The translations under genes were made by a program, and so were the position numbers. A DNA stretch of 64,000 bases from Amycolatopsis tolypomycina (GTDB taxonomy: Bacteria > Actinomycetota > Actinomycetes > Mycobacteriales > Pseudonocardiaceae), in NCBI RefSeq assembly GCF_900105945.1, contig NZ_FNSO01000004.1, forward strand, positions 4,960,001-5,024,000. The letters are read 5' to 3'. This document shows, one piece after another, positions 42,592-52,117 of the stretch (position 1 is its first letter; every line of letters begins with the position of its first letter). The notes beneath the pieces were generated by a model. That model was not told the DNA's origin, searched no databases, and worked only from the letters and a program-made list of their open reading frames with translations.

Positions 42592-45216
42592 ATGACCCGT
42601 TTTCCTGCCGTACGTGCCCAGCGCACGATCGGTGACAACCTGCTGGCCGGGCTGGGTGAAGCCCCCGTGCTCACCGTCTTCCAGCAGCTCGAGAGCTCGC
42701 CCAAGGGGCTGACCGAGACGGACGCCGCCGAGCGGCTCGGCCGGTGCGCTGACAACGACGCCGGACCGGCTGGTGCCCCGGGGCGGCTGCGGCGGGGTTG
42801 GGCGGCCGCGCGCAGCCCGTTCGTCGCGCTGCTGACCGGGCTCGGGGTCGTGTTCGTGGTGGTCGGTGACGCGCGGGGGGCGCTGACCACCGGCGTGATG
42901 GTGCTGCTGAGCGTCGTCTTGCGGTTCTGGCAGCAGACGCGCTCCGAGCGCGCGGTCTCCGCGTTGCGGGCGCGGGTCAGCACGACGGTGACGGTGCGGC
43001 GCCGGGCCGGTGAGCGGTTTCCCGGTGTCGAGCGTGAGGTGCCGGTGGCCGACCTCGTGCCCGGCGACGTGGTGCTGCTGGGTCCCGGTGACGTCGTGCC
43101 GGCCGACTTGCGGGTGGTGGCCGCCGCGGACCTGATAGTGGACCAGTCGGCCTTGTCGGGCGAGGCGCTGCCGGTGGTGAAGCGCGTCCCCACCCGGCCT
43201 CGGCACGCGGCGCCGCGGCCGGAGCTGGTGGACGCGCCCGGTCTGGTGTTCGCGGGGACGTCCGTGGTGGGCGGGACCGCGACCGCGGTGGTCGCCGCCA
43301 CCGGCGCCGGGACATACGGCGGCATGCTGGCCGCGCAGGCCGCCGCACCGCGGGCGGAGTCGAGCTTCGACGCCGGCGTGCGGCGGGTCGGCTGGACGCT
43401 GGTCCGGTTCATGCTGGTGATGGTGCCGATCGTGCTGGTCGTCAACGGCACGGTCACGGGCGACTGGGCGCAGGCGGCGACGTTCGCCCTCGCCGTCGCG
43501 GTCGGGCTGACGCCGGAGATGCTGCCGGTCGTCGTGACGACGAACCTGGCGCGCGGCGCGGTGCGGCTCTCCCGGCAGCGGGTGATCGTCAAGCGGCTCA
43601 ACGCGATCCAGGACCTCGCCGCGATGGACGTGCTGTGCGTGGACAAGACCGGCACGCTCACCGAGGACCGGGCCGCCTACGCCCACAGCATCGACCTGGC
43701 CGGCCGCCCGGACGGCGAGGCCGCCGAGTACGCCCACCTGGCCGTGCACTTCCAGGCCGACCGGCGCGACCGCCTGGACGAGGCGATCCTCGCGCAGCTC
43801 GCCGACGACGACGCGCCGGCGACCGAGGCAGTGTTCAGCAAGGTCGACGAGATCGGCTTCGACCACACCCGCCGCCGCGCCACCGTCGTCGTCCGCCGCG
43901 GCGACGAGCACCTGCTGATCACCAAGGGCGATCCGGACGAGATCCTGCCGCGCTGCGGCCACGCCCACCGCCTCGGCGCCGTGGTCGCGCTGGCCGACGA
44001 CCTCCGCCGCGACACCGAAGAGCTGGTCCGCGGCTACGCCGAGCACGGGATGCGAATCCTCGCCGTCGCGGCCCGGGAACTGCCCGCCCGCCCCGGCGGC
44101 TACGGCGAGGACGACGAACGTGGACTGGTGCTGGTCGGGTTCGTCGGGTTCGTCGACCCCGTGCGCGACGGCGCCGCCGCGGCCGTCCGCGCGCTGGCCG
44201 AGCACGGTGTCGGGGTCAAGATCCTCACCGGGGACAACCGGCACGTCGCCGCCCGCGTCGCCCAGGATGTCGGCGTCCCGGTCGGCGAGATCGTGCCAGG
44301 CCACCGGATCGACGTCACCGACGACGCCGAACTGCGGGAACTCGCCGAGCGCACGACCGTGTTCGCCAAGCTCACCCCGGCCCACAAGGCCCGGCTGGTC
44401 ACCGCGTTGCGGGAGAACGGGCACGCGGTCGGATTCGTCGGCGACGGCGTCAACGACGTCACCGCGCTGCGGGCCGCCGACGTCGGGATAGCCCCGGACA
44501 CCGCGACCGACGTCGCGAAGGACGCCGCGGACCTCGTGCTGCTCGAACGGGACCTCGGGGTACTGGCCCGCGGGGTCGTCGAGGGCCGGCGGACGCTGGG
44601 CAACACGCTCAAGTACGTGCACATCACCGCGAGCTCGAACTTCGGGAACGTGTTGACGGTGCTGGCCGCGGGCGCCTTCCTGCCGTTCCTGCCGATGCTG
44701 CCGGTCCAGCTGATGGTGGCCAACCTGCTCTACGACGCCGCGCAGCTCGCGCTGGCCTGGGACCGGGTCGACGAGCACTATCTGCGCGCGCCGCGACGCT
44801 GGGACGCGCGCGGCCTGGCCCGGTTCATGCTCGTGTTCGGGCCGCTGTCCTCGCTGTTCGACCTGTCGACGTTCGCGGTCCTGTGGTGGGCGTTCGACGC
44901 GAGCACCGATCCGCTTGCGTTCCAGACCGGCTGGTTCGTCGAAAGCCTGCTCTCCCAGCTGCTGATCGTCCTCGCTCTGCGCAGCCGCGCGGCTTCAGGG
45001 CGCGGTTCGCGGCCGTCCCGGCCGGTGCTGCTCGCGGCCCCGATCGCGGCCCTGACGGCGCTGGCGCTGCCGGTGTCCCCGCTGGCCGGGTTCCTGCACC
45101 TGACCCCGTTACCCATGAGCTATTTCCCCTGGCTGGCAACGATCCTGCTCACCTATGCGCTCGCCGCGCAGCTGATCAAACGACTGTACGTGCGCCGCAC
45201 GGCCACCTGGCTGTAG
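42592..45216 (+). CDS. mgtA: P3B-type magnesium-importing ATPase
   Basis: An 874-residue P-type ATPase. The M4 signature of Mg importers (VGLTPEMLP, residues 304-312), actuator SGE (189-191), phosphorylation Asp351 in DKTGTLTED, TGDN and GDGVND are all present. The SSNFGN and FLPFLPMLP segments of M5/M6 also match MgtA/MgtB. Length fits MgtA. ATG 42592 is preferred; an in-frame extension to 42469 is possible but lies in the leader. It imports Mg2+ down its gradient at ATP cost. It is the first structural gene of a plus-strand series through CorA, and expression is presumably controlled by the ArsR and leader. Confidence 0.93.
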   Translation: MTRFPAVRAQRTIGDNLLAGLGEAPVLTVFQQLESSPKGLTETDAAERLGRCADNDAGPAGAPGRLRRGWAAARSPFVALLTGLGVVFVVVGDARGALTTGVMVLLSVVLRFWQQTRSERAVSALRARVSTTVTVRRRAGERFPGVEREVPVADLVPGDVVLLGPGDVVPADLRVVAAADLIVDQSALSGEALPVVKRVPTRPRHAAPRPELVDAPGLVFAGTSVVGGTATAVVAATGAGTYGGMLAAQAAAPRAESSFDAGVRRVGWTLVRFMLVMVPIVLVVNGTVTGDWAQAATFALAVAVGLTPEMLPVVVTTNLARGAVRLSRQRVIVKRLNAIQDLAAMDVLCVDKTGTLTEDRAAYAHSIDLAGRPDGEAAEYAHLAVHFQADRRDRLDEAILAQLADDDAPATEAVFSKVDEIGFDHTRRRATVVVRRGDEHLLITKGDPDEILPRCGHAHRLGAVVALADDLRRDTEELVRGYAEHGMRILAVAARELPARPGGYGEDDERGLVLVGFVGFVDPVRDGAAAAVRALAEHGVGVKILTGDNRHVAARVAQDVGVPVGEIVPGHRIDVTDDAELRELAERTTVFAKLTPAHKARLVTALRENGHAVGFVGDGVNDVTALRAADVGIAPDTATDVAKDAADLVLLERDLGVLARGVVEGRRTLGNTLKYVHITASSNFGNVLTVLAAGAFLPFLPMLPVQLMVANLLYDAAQLALAWDRVDEHYLRAPRRWDARGLARFMLVFGPLSSLFDLSTFAVLWWAFDASTDPLAFQTGWFVESLLSQLLIVLALRSRAASGRGSRPSRPVLLAAPIAALTALALPVSPLAGFLHLTPLPMSYFPWLATILLTYALAAQLIKRLYVRRTATWL

Positions 45217-45244
45217 CCGTCTCTCGACACGGAGAAGAAAACTG

Positions 45245-46981
45245 ATGTCTTTGCTGCGCGATTTTCCCAGCCGCGGGGTGCTGGCCCGGCCCCGGCGGAC
45301 CGCCGCCGACGTCGTGGTGTTCCTCGGCGCCGCGGCGCTGCTGTGGCTGATCGTGCGGCTCGCCCACGGCGTCACGGTGCCGTGGGACGAGGTCACCGCA
45401 CCGTCCACAGTGTCCACCGACCCGGCGGAACTGCCTTACTACGCGGCGCGATCGCTGCTGCGGATGTTCGCCGCACTCGTGGTGTCGGTGCTGTTCACCT
45501 TCGTCTACGCCACCGCCGCGGCCCGGCTGCGCCGGGCGGAGAAGGTCCTGATCCCGTTGCTGGACATCCTGCAGTCGGTACCGATCCTCGGGTTCCTGTC
45601 GGTGACGATCACCGGGTTCATCGCGCTGTTCCCGGGTTCGCAGCTCGGCTTGGAGTGCGCCTCGGTTTTCGCGATCTTCACTTCCCAGGCCTGGAACATG
45701 ACCTTCGCCTTCTACCACTCGCTGGTGTCCCAGCCGCGGGAGCTGGACGAGGCGGCGCGGCTGCTGCGGCTGTCGAAGTGGCAGCGGTTCTGGCGGCTGG
45801 ACGTGCCGGGCGGGATGATCCCGCTGACTTGGAACGGGATGATGAGCTTCGGCGGCGGCTGGTTCTTCCTCGTCGCCTCCGAAGCCCTGAGCGTCAACAA
45901 CCACAACTGGGCGCTGCCCGGCGTCGGCGCCTATGTCGCCGCCGCCACCGGCGAGGGCGACCTGGGCAAGGTGCTGCTCGCGATCGCGGTGATGATCGTC
46001 ATGGTGGTCGGGGTGAACGTGCTGTTCTGGCGGCCGCTGACCGCGTGGGCCGAACGGTTCCGGGTCGAGGAGTCCGAGGCCGCCGAGACACCTCGCAGCG
46101 TCACGCTCACCCTGCTGCGCCGTTCCCGCATTCCGGCTTTCCTGGGCCGGCTGCTGGGGAGGCTGGTGTTCCCGCTCGACCGGGTGATGGCGGTGTTCGG
46201 GCGCGCGGAGTACCCGCTTCGGACGTCTCCGGTCCGGCGCCGGGTCGGTGACGTCGTGTTCGCGGTGGTCGTGCTCGCCTTGATCGGGTACGGCGTGGCC
46301 CGGATGCTCGGGTTCATCGCCGGCACCGCCGGGTTCGGCGAAGTCGGGCACGCGCTGCTGCTCGGCCTGGTCACCTTCGGCCGGGTCGTCGTCCTGGTGC
46401 TCGTCGCGACGGTGGTCTGGGTGCCGGTCGGGGTGTGGATCGGGCTCAACCCGCGCGTGTCCCGGCTGGCGCAGCCGGTCGTGCAGGTCCTCGCATCGTT
46501 TCCGGCGAACTTCCTGTTCCCGCTGATCACCGGCGTGCTGGTCGCCACCGGGATTTCGCTGAACTGGGGCGGGATCCTGCTCATGGCACTGGGCGCGCAG
46601 TGGTACATCCTGTTCAACGTCATCGCCGGCGCCTCGGCCATCCCCCACGACCTGCGCGAAGCCGCCGCCAACCTGCGGCTCCCGCGCGCCCTGTGGTGGC
46701 GCAGGCTGATCCTGCCCGCGATCTTCCCCAGCTACGTCACCGGCGGCATCACCGCCGCCGGCGGCGCCTGGAACGCCTCGATCGTCGCCGAAATCGTCAG
46801 CTACGGCACCACCACCCTGACCGCCACCGGCCTCGGCGCCTACATCAAGGACGCCACCAGCACCGGCGACGCCGCCCGGATCCTGATCGGCGTCGCCGTG
46901 ATGAGCCTCTACGTCGTCGGCCTCAACCGCCTGTTCTGGCGCCGCCTCTACACCCTGGCCGAACGCCGCTTCTCCCTCTGA
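45245..46981 (+). CDS. Double-permease subunit of an SBP-less NitT/TauT-type ABC transporter
   Basis: A 578-residue membrane protein formed by two fused permease domains, each with an EAA loop (ELDEAARLLRLSKWQRFWRL near 160-185 and DLREAAANLRLPRALWWRRL near 470-490). It resembles the permeases of the nitrate/sulfonate/taurine class. A binding-protein gene is absent. It starts 28 bp after mgtA and 26 bp before its ATPase gene. Fusion of both permeases would make a transporter with two ATPases bound to one chain. The substrate is not nitrate by any evidence here; a cation or chelate is suggested by neighbours. Confidence 0.85.
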   Translation: MSLLRDFPSRGVLARPRRTAADVVVFLGAAALLWLIVRLAHGVTVPWDEVTAPSTVSTDPAELPYYAARSLLRMFAALVVSVLFTFVYATAAARLRRAEKVLIPLLDILQSVPILGFLSVTITGFIALFPGSQLGLECASVFAIFTSQAWNMTFAFYHSLVSQPRELDEAARLLRLSKWQRFWRLDVPGGMIPLTWNGMMSFGGGWFFLVASEALSVNNHNWALPGVGAYVAAATGEGDLGKVLLAIAVMIVMVVGVNVLFWRPLTAWAERFRVEESEAAETPRSVTLTLLRRSRIPAFLGRLLGRLVFPLDRVMAVFGRAEYPLRTSPVRRRVGDVVFAVVVLALIGYGVARMLGFIAGTAGFGEVGHALLLGLVTFGRVVVLVLVATVVWVPVGVWIGLNPRVSRLAQPVVQVLASFPANFLFPLITGVLVATGISLNWGGILLMALGAQWYILFNVIAGASAIPHDLREAAANLRLPRALWWRRLILPAIFPSYVTGGITAAGGAWNASIVAEIVSYGTTTLTATGLGAYIKDATSTGDAARILIGVAVMSLYVVGLNRLFWRRLYTLAERRFSL

Positions 46982-47007
46982 AACCCCGAATTGCGAAGGG
47001 CACTCCC

Positions 47008-48318
47008 ATGACCCCGTTGATCACCGTCGAGAAGGTGAGCAAGAGCTTCACCGGCTCGGAAGGCGACGAACTGCGCGTCCTCGACGACATCACCCTCGAA
47101 CTGCGCGCCGGGGAGATCGTCGCGCTGCTCGGCCGCTCCGGCTCCGGCAAGTCCACCCTCCTGCGCACGATCGCCGGGCTGATCGCCCTCACCGGCGGCT
47201 CGGTCCGCTACCGCGGGGAGGAGCTCAACGGCGCCAACCCCGGCACCGCGATGGTGTTCCAGTCGTTCGCGCTGATGCCGTGGCTGACCGTGCAGGACAA
47301 CGTCGAACTCGGTCTCGCCGCTCGCGGCGTCCCCCCGGCCGAACGCCGCGAGCGGGCGCTGGCCGCGATCGACCTGATCGGGCTCGACGGCTTCGAATCC
47401 GCCTACCCCAAAGAACTCTCCGGCGGCATGCGCCAGCGCGTCGGGTTCGCCCGCGCCCTCGTGCTCGAACCCGACCTGCTGCTCATGGACGAGCCCTTCT
47501 CCGCCCTCGACGTCCTCACCTCGGAGAACCTGCGCACCGAGCTGATGAGCCTGTGGACCGGACAGCGGTTCCCCACCAAGGCAATCTGCATCGTCACCCA
47601 CAACATCGAAGAAGCCGTCCAGCTCGCCGACCGGGTCCTCGTGCTCGGCGCCAACCCCGGCCACCTCCGCGCCGAAGTCACCATCGACCTCGCCCGGCCC
47701 CGCGACCGCAAATCACCCGCGTTCGCCGCGCTGGTCGACCGGCTCTACGACCTGCTCACCGGCCGCAAACCCGACCTCACCGAGCCCGAGCCGACCGAGG
47801 CCACGCCCACCGCCCGGCCGCTGCCCGCCGCGTCGGTCGGCGGCCTGGCCGGGCTCGCCGAGATCGTCCACGCCCGCGGTGGCCGCGCCGACCTGCCCGA
47901 CCTCGCCGCCGAACTCAACTTCGAGGTCGACGACCTGCTGCCCCTCGTCGACGCAGCCGCGCAGCTCGGCCTGCTGTTCGTCGCCGGCGCCGACCTCCAC
48001 CTCACCCCGATCGGGCAGGCGTTCACCACCGCCGACATCCAGCAGAGCAAGAAGATTTTCGCCGAACAGGCCCGCGACCGCGCCCCGCTGGTCCGCACCA
48101 TCTACAAGGCCCTCGCGGCCAGCGCCGACGGCAGCCTGCGCGCCGGGTTCTTCCTCGACCTGCTCCGCCGCGGCTTCTCCGCCGAGGACGCCCAGCAACA
48201 GCTCGACACCGCGATCGACTGGGGACGCTACGGAGAGCTGTTCGACTTCGACACCGACACCGGGCAAATCGCCCTCGACCCCGCCCACCGGGCCACGGCC
48301 GAGCGCGCTCCAGCCTGA
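47008..48318 (+). CDS. ABC ATPase with C-terminal AAA-associated (AAA_assoc_C) domain
   Basis: A 436-residue protein. Residues 1 to about 250 are an ABC ATPase: Walker A GRSGSGKST (42-50), signature LSGGMRQRV, Walker B LLLMDEP and the H-loop THNIEE. Residues about 270-425 match the AAA_assoc_C helical/winged module found only on ATPases of this permease class. That module may sense the cargo or regulate the pump. ATG 47008 has GAAGGG upstream; longer frames lie inside the permease gene. It is the partner of the double permease. Confidence 0.9.
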   Translation: MTPLITVEKVSKSFTGSEGDELRVLDDITLELRAGEIVALLGRSGSGKSTLLRTIAGLIALTGGSVRYRGEELNGANPGTAMVFQSFALMPWLTVQDNVELGLAARGVPPAERRERALAAIDLIGLDGFESAYPKELSGGMRQRVGFARALVLEPDLLLMDEPFSALDVLTSENLRTELMSLWTGQRFPTKAICIVTHNIEEAVQLADRVLVLGANPGHLRAEVTIDLARPRDRKSPAFAALVDRLYDLLTGRKPDLTEPEPTEATPTARPLPAASVGGLAGLAEIVHARGGRADLPDLAAELNFEVDDLLPLVDAAAQLGLLFVAGADLHLTPIGQAFTTADIQQSKKIFAEQARDRAPLVRTIYKALAASADGSLRAGFFLDLLRRGFSAEDAQQQLDTAIDWGRYGELFDFDTDTGQIALDPAHRATAERAPA

Positions 48319-48407
48319 TCACCAGTCCGGACGGTCCGGTGAACGCCGGACCGTCCGGCCGCCGCTGTGCCATCCTGAACCCGCGCCGAGGAGAAGGAGA
48401 CCGGGGT

Positions 48408-48974
48408 ATGCGAGCAGCCGCCGCTGTGTCGATCAACGCTGTGTCGATCAACGCTGTATCGATCATCGCTGTTTTGCTCGGCGTGCTCACCGCCTGCACC
48501 TCCGCCCCGGCCGGGCCGCAGCGTCTCTCGCCTCCCATCGCCGCAGACCCCATCGACCTCACCTCGTTCGCGGCGGCCCCGTGTGGACTACTGCCGGCCC
48601 AACAGCTCGCGCACTACTTCGTCACCGCTCCCGGCGTCGTGCACCCACCGGCCTGCGTCTGGACCCCGAGCGACACCCAGGCGCTCACCTACCAGGCCGC
48701 GGTCCACGTCACCTCCGGCGGGCTCGAGAACCTCTACCAGCACCGCGCCACCATCGCCGGCTTCGACCCCACCGACGTCCACAGCTACCCGGGCATCCAC
48801 CGCGACACCGGCACCGGCCGCTGCACCGTCGACGTCGGCGTCGCGAACGACACCATTCTCGCCGTCACCGTCGACGCCACCGACCCGCAGCTGTCCGCCC
48901 ACGCCGACCCCTGCGGCGAAGCCGACCGCTTCGCCGGAACCGTCATCGGCTACCAAGGCCACCGGGCACCGTGA
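48408..48974 (+). CDS. DUF3558-like lipoprotein with repeated signal peptide
   Basis: A 188-residue lipoprotein. The signal peptide contains three copies of AVSI(N/I) encoded by a 15-bp repeat and ends at the lipobox LTAC. The mature part has paired Cys and an Asp/Thr-rich pattern like the DUF3558 family of actinomycete lipoproteins of unknown role. It follows the ABC ATPase by 89 bp, with GGAGAAGGAG before its ATG, and precedes CorA by 26 bp. It could be a surface partner of the ABC system, but it is far too small for a classical binding protein. Confidence 0.7.
   Translation: MRAAAAVSINAVSINAVSIIAVLLGVLTACTSAPAGPQRLSPPIAADPIDLTSFAAAPCGLLPAQQLAHYFVTAPGVVHPPACVWTPSDTQALTYQAAVHVTSGGLENLYQHRATIAGFDPTDVHSYPGIHRDTGTGRCTVDVGVANDTILAVTVDATDPQLSAHADPCGEADRFAGTVIGYQGHRAP
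48423..48467 (+). repeat. 15-bp in-frame tandem repeat, three copies
   Basis: The unit GCTGTGTCGATCAAC is repeated at 48423, 48438 and 48453, the last with changes at two positions. It encodes the hydrophobic core of the lipoprotein signal peptide. Because the unit is a multiple of three, slippage would lengthen or shorten the signal without breaking the frame. Confidence 0.85.
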
Positions 48975-49000
48975 GCACCACACCTGGCAAGGTGGCGTGA

Positions 49001-50047
49001 ATGACGTCCCCGGCCACTGACCCCTCGGCGAGCCGCGAGAGGCCGTCACTGACCTCGGTGGTCGACTGCGCGGTCTACGTCGACGGCGTCCGGCAGCCCG
49101 GGCGCTGGACCCACGACGAAGCCATCGCCGAAGTCCGCCGGCGCGGCACCGGCTTCGTGTGGATCGGGTTGTTCGAGCCCGGCGCCGACCAGATCCAGGG
49201 CATAGCCGCGACGTTCGGCCTGCACGAGCTGGCCGTCGAAGACGCGGTGTGCGCGCACCAGCGGCCGAAGCTGGACCGCTACGGCGAGACGCTCTTCATG
49301 GTGCTCAAAACCGTCCGGTACGTCGAGCACGAGTCACCCACCACGGCGAACGAGATCGTGGAAAGCGGCGAAATCATGGCGTTCGTCGGCCACGACTTCG
49401 TCGTCACCGTCCGCCACGGCGACCACTCCCAGCTGGGCGTGCTGCGCGCCGACCTCGAAGGCGCTCCGGAGCGGCTGCAAGCCGGGCCCGCCGCGGTCCT
49501 GTACGGGCTCACCGACCACGTCATCGACAACTACCTGGCCGTGACCGAGGCCTTCGAGAGCGACATCGACCAGATCGAGGCGTTGGTGTTCGCCCCGCGC
49601 AGCCCTGTCGAAGTCGAGCAGATGTACCTGATGAAACGGGAGATCCTCGAGCTACGCCGCGCGGTGGCCCCGCTGCAGGCACCGCTGCGCCGGCTGGCCG
49701 AAGGGGCGGACCGAGTGGTGCCCGACCAGATCCGCTCGTACTTCCGCAATGCCGAAGACCACCTGACGGTCGTGGCCGAGCGGGTGGCCGGCTTCGACGA
49801 CCTGCTGACCACGCTGGTGAACGTGACGGCGGCGAAGGTGTCGCTGCAACAGAACGGCGACATGCGCAAGATCACCGCGTGGGCGGCGATCGTCGCGGTG
49901 CCGACAATGGTGGTCGGCATCTACGGGATGAACTTCGACCACATGCCCGAGCTGCACTGGACGTTCGGCTACCCGCTCGTGATGGGCGTGGTCCTGCTCG
50001 CCTGCCTCCTGCTGTACCGGACCTTCCGGCGCAATAACTGGCTGTGA
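49001..50047 (+). CDS. corA: CorA-family magnesium/divalent cation channel
   Basis: A 348-residue CorA protein. The large N-terminal cytoplasmic domain is followed by two C-terminal membrane helices. The selectivity loop YGMNF has GMN at residues 309-311 and an FGYP stretch before helix 2. CorA channels import Mg2+ (and Co2+/Ni2+) and close when Mg2+ is plentiful. It is the last plus-strand gene of the island. Having both CorA and the ATP-driven MgtA in one cluster gives low-gain and high-gain uptake. Confidence 0.93.
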   Translation: MTSPATDPSASRERPSLTSVVDCAVYVDGVRQPGRWTHDEAIAEVRRRGTGFVWIGLFEPGADQIQGIAATFGLHELAVEDAVCAHQRPKLDRYGETLFMVLKTVRYVEHESPTTANEIVESGEIMAFVGHDFVVTVRHGDHSQLGVLRADLEGAPERLQAGPAAVLYGLTDHVIDNYLAVTEAFESDIDQIEALVFAPRSPVEVEQMYLMKREILELRRAVAPLQAPLRRLAEGADRVVPDQIRSYFRNAEDHLTVVAERVAGFDDLLTTLVNVTAAKVSLQQNGDMRKITAWAAIVAVPTMVVGIYGMNFDHMPELHWTFGYPLVMGVVLLACLLLYRTFRRNNWL

Positions 50048-50072
50048 CCATCCGCATCGGACGCGACCGGGT

Positions 50073-52004
50073 TCACACGTCGATGTGCGAGCCCATGATG
50101 ACCGTGCGGTCGCGCGGCAGGCCGAAGTACTCGGCGGCGTCGGCTGTGATGTAGGAGGTGGCGATGAACAGCCGTTTGCGCCAGCTCGCCATGGTCGGTT
50201 CCGGACCGCGCTGCAGCTCGATCTTGGACAGGAAGTACGACGCCTCGTCCAGCTGCAGCCGGCCTTCGGTCTGCGCCGGGTCCAGCCGGGCGAGCGCGCC
50301 CGGGACGTCCGGGGTCTCCATGTAGCCGTAGCGAGCGGTGACGAAGACGATCCCGTCGTCGGCGTGGCCCAGGTCTTCGACGGTCACCCGCTGCTCGACC
50401 GGTACCCGCGGCACCGGCTCGGTCTCCAGCGACAGGATCACGACGTGCTCGTGCCGCACGTGGTTGTGCTCGGCGTTCGCCCGCAACGCCAAGGGCGCGG
50501 TCTGCCCGCCGCGGTTGAGGAACACAGCCGTCCCCGGAACCCGCTGCACCGGGGCCTCGCGCAGTCCCTCGACGAACTCCGGCAGCGAACCCTCCCGGCG
50601 CTCCCGCTCGGCGGTGACGATCCGGCGGCCACGCTGCCAGGTCGTCATGATCGTGAACGCCGTCAAGCCGATCAGCAACGGCAACCACGCACCGTGCACC
50701 AGCTTCGTCAGGTTGGCCGCCACGAACAGCAAATCCACGCCCAATAGCACGGTCGCGCCGACCCCGATCAGCCAGCGCGGTGTTCCCCACCGAGACCGGG
50801 CGATGTAGAAGAACAGCAGGGTCGTGATCGTGATCGTGCCGGTCACCGCCATGCCGAACGCGAAGGCCAGCGCGGCGGAGCTGCGGAAGGCGAACACCAG
50901 CGTGAGCACCGAGACCATCAGCAGCCAGTTGATCCACGGCACGTAGATCTGGCCCCGCTCGGTCTCGGAGGTGTGCGCGATCCGCAGCCGCGGCAGGTAG
51001 CCGAGCTGGGCGGCCTGGGCGGCGACCGAGTACGCGCCGGTGATCACCGCCTGGGACGCGATCACCGTCGCCGCCGTCGCCAGCACCACCAGGGGCAGCC
51101 GCGCCCAGGAGGGTACGAGCAGGAAGAACGGGCTGCTGACGTTCGCCGGGTTCTCCAGGATCAGCGCGCCCTGGCCGAGGTAGCTGAGCACACAGGCGGG
51201 CAGCACCAGCAGCAGCCAGCCACGGGTGATCGCCCGCCGGCCGAAGTGGCCCATGTCGGCGTAAAGGGCTTCGGCACCGGTCACCGACAGCACCACCGCG
51301 GCCAGCGCGAAGAACGCGATGTCGAAATGACCTGCCATGAACCCGATCGCATAGGTCGGCGAGAGCGCCTTGAGGATGTCCGGGTGCCCGGCGATGCCGA
51401 CCACGCCGAACCCGCCGACGGTGACGAACCAGGCGATCATCACCGGCCCGAACACCCGCCCGACCGCGGCCGTCCCCCGCCGCTGCACCAGGAACAACCC
51501 GACGATGATCACCGCGGTGATCGGCACGATCCAGTCCTCGAGACCGTCGGAGACGACCTTGAGCCCCTCGACCGCGGAGAGCACGGAGATCGCCGGGGTG
51601 ATCATGCTGTCGCCGAAGAACAACGCGGCGCCGAAGATGCCCAGCCCGGCCAGCACGACGGCGGCGCGTTTGCCGCGTTGCGCACCCCAGCGACGCAGCA
51701 GGGTGATCAGGGCCATGATGCCGCCCTCACCGTCGTTGTCGGCGCGCATGGCGAGCAGCACGTACGTGACGGTGACGATGATCATCACCGACCAAAAGAT
51801 CAGCGACACCACCCCGAACACGTTGTCCGTGCTCACCGGCACCGGGTGCGGATCGGCCGGATTGAACACCGTCTGCAGCGTGTAGATCGGGCTGGTCCCG
51901 ATGTCCCCGAAGACGACGCCGAGCGCGCCGACCACGAGCCCGAGTCGCACGACGTCATGCGCGGGCGACGTCGCCGGTGTCTTGCTGGTCGTCGCCTGAC
52001 TCAC
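50073..52004 (-). CDS. kup: Kup-family potassium transporter
   Basis: A 643-residue potassium uptake protein. The N-terminal signature ALGVVFGDIGTSPIYTL is typical of Kup/HAK/KT proteins, with about 12 membrane segments and a C-terminal cytoplasmic domain that contains the TxFLN segment of the family. It imports K+ with protons. It is convergent with corA, 25 bp apart, and read from its own promoter region at 52005-52117, where a three-fold repeat lies. GTG start is 52004. Confidence 0.95.
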   Translation of the reverse strand: MSQATTSKTPATSPAHDVVRLGLVVGALGVVFGDIGTSPIYTLQTVFNPADPHPVPVSTDNVFGVVSLIFWSVMIIVTVTYVLLAMRADNDGEGGIMALITLLRRWGAQRGKRAAVVLAGLGIFGAALFFGDSMITPAISVLSAVEGLKVVSDGLEDWIVPITAVIIVGLFLVQRRGTAAVGRVFGPVMIAWFVTVGGFGVVGIAGHPDILKALSPTYAIGFMAGHFDIAFFALAAVVLSVTGAEALYADMGHFGRRAITRGWLLLVLPACVLSYLGQGALILENPANVSSPFFLLVPSWARLPLVVLATAATVIASQAVITGAYSVAAQAAQLGYLPRLRIAHTSETERGQIYVPWINWLLMVSVLTLVFAFRSSAALAFAFGMAVTGTITITTLLFFYIARSRWGTPRWLIGVGATVLLGVDLLFVAANLTKLVHGAWLPLLIGLTAFTIMTTWQRGRRIVTAERERREGSLPEFVEGLREAPVQRVPGTAVFLNRGGQTAPLALRANAEHNHVRHEHVVILSLETEPVPRVPVEQRVTVEDLGHADDGIVFVTARYGYMETPDVPGALARLDPAQTEGRLQLDEASYFLSKIELQRGPEPTMASWRKRLFIATSYITADAAEYFGLPRDRTVIMGSHIDV

Positions 52005-52092
52005 GCACTTCCCCCTGCCTCGCCGGTCACGACGCGGACCCTACCGGTCCACTGTGGCCGGACGCCGGTCATCGTGGCGGGTCCGAGGCGGC

Positions 52093-52117
52093 CTTTACGC
52101 GTCTTTACGAAACTTTA
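52093..52117. promoter_or_regulatory. Three CTTTA units at exact 10-bp spacing upstream of kup
   Basis: CTTTA begins at 52093, 52103 and 52113, i.e. TAAAG direct repeats in the kup direction, one per helical turn. They end about 90 bp before the kup start and overlap the stop of the small gene at 52115. Direct repeats in phase suit an activator that binds cooperatively. The binder is not known. Confidence 0.45.

Noticed and set aside
42334..44778. 814-residue open frame antisense to mgtA
   Set aside because: It is a shadow of the P-type ATPase coding frame with no motif.
45245..48318. Nitrate/sulfonate/taurine ABC importer
   Set aside because: The permease/ATPase class matches, but no binding protein or assimilatory gene is present, so a substrate is not assigned.
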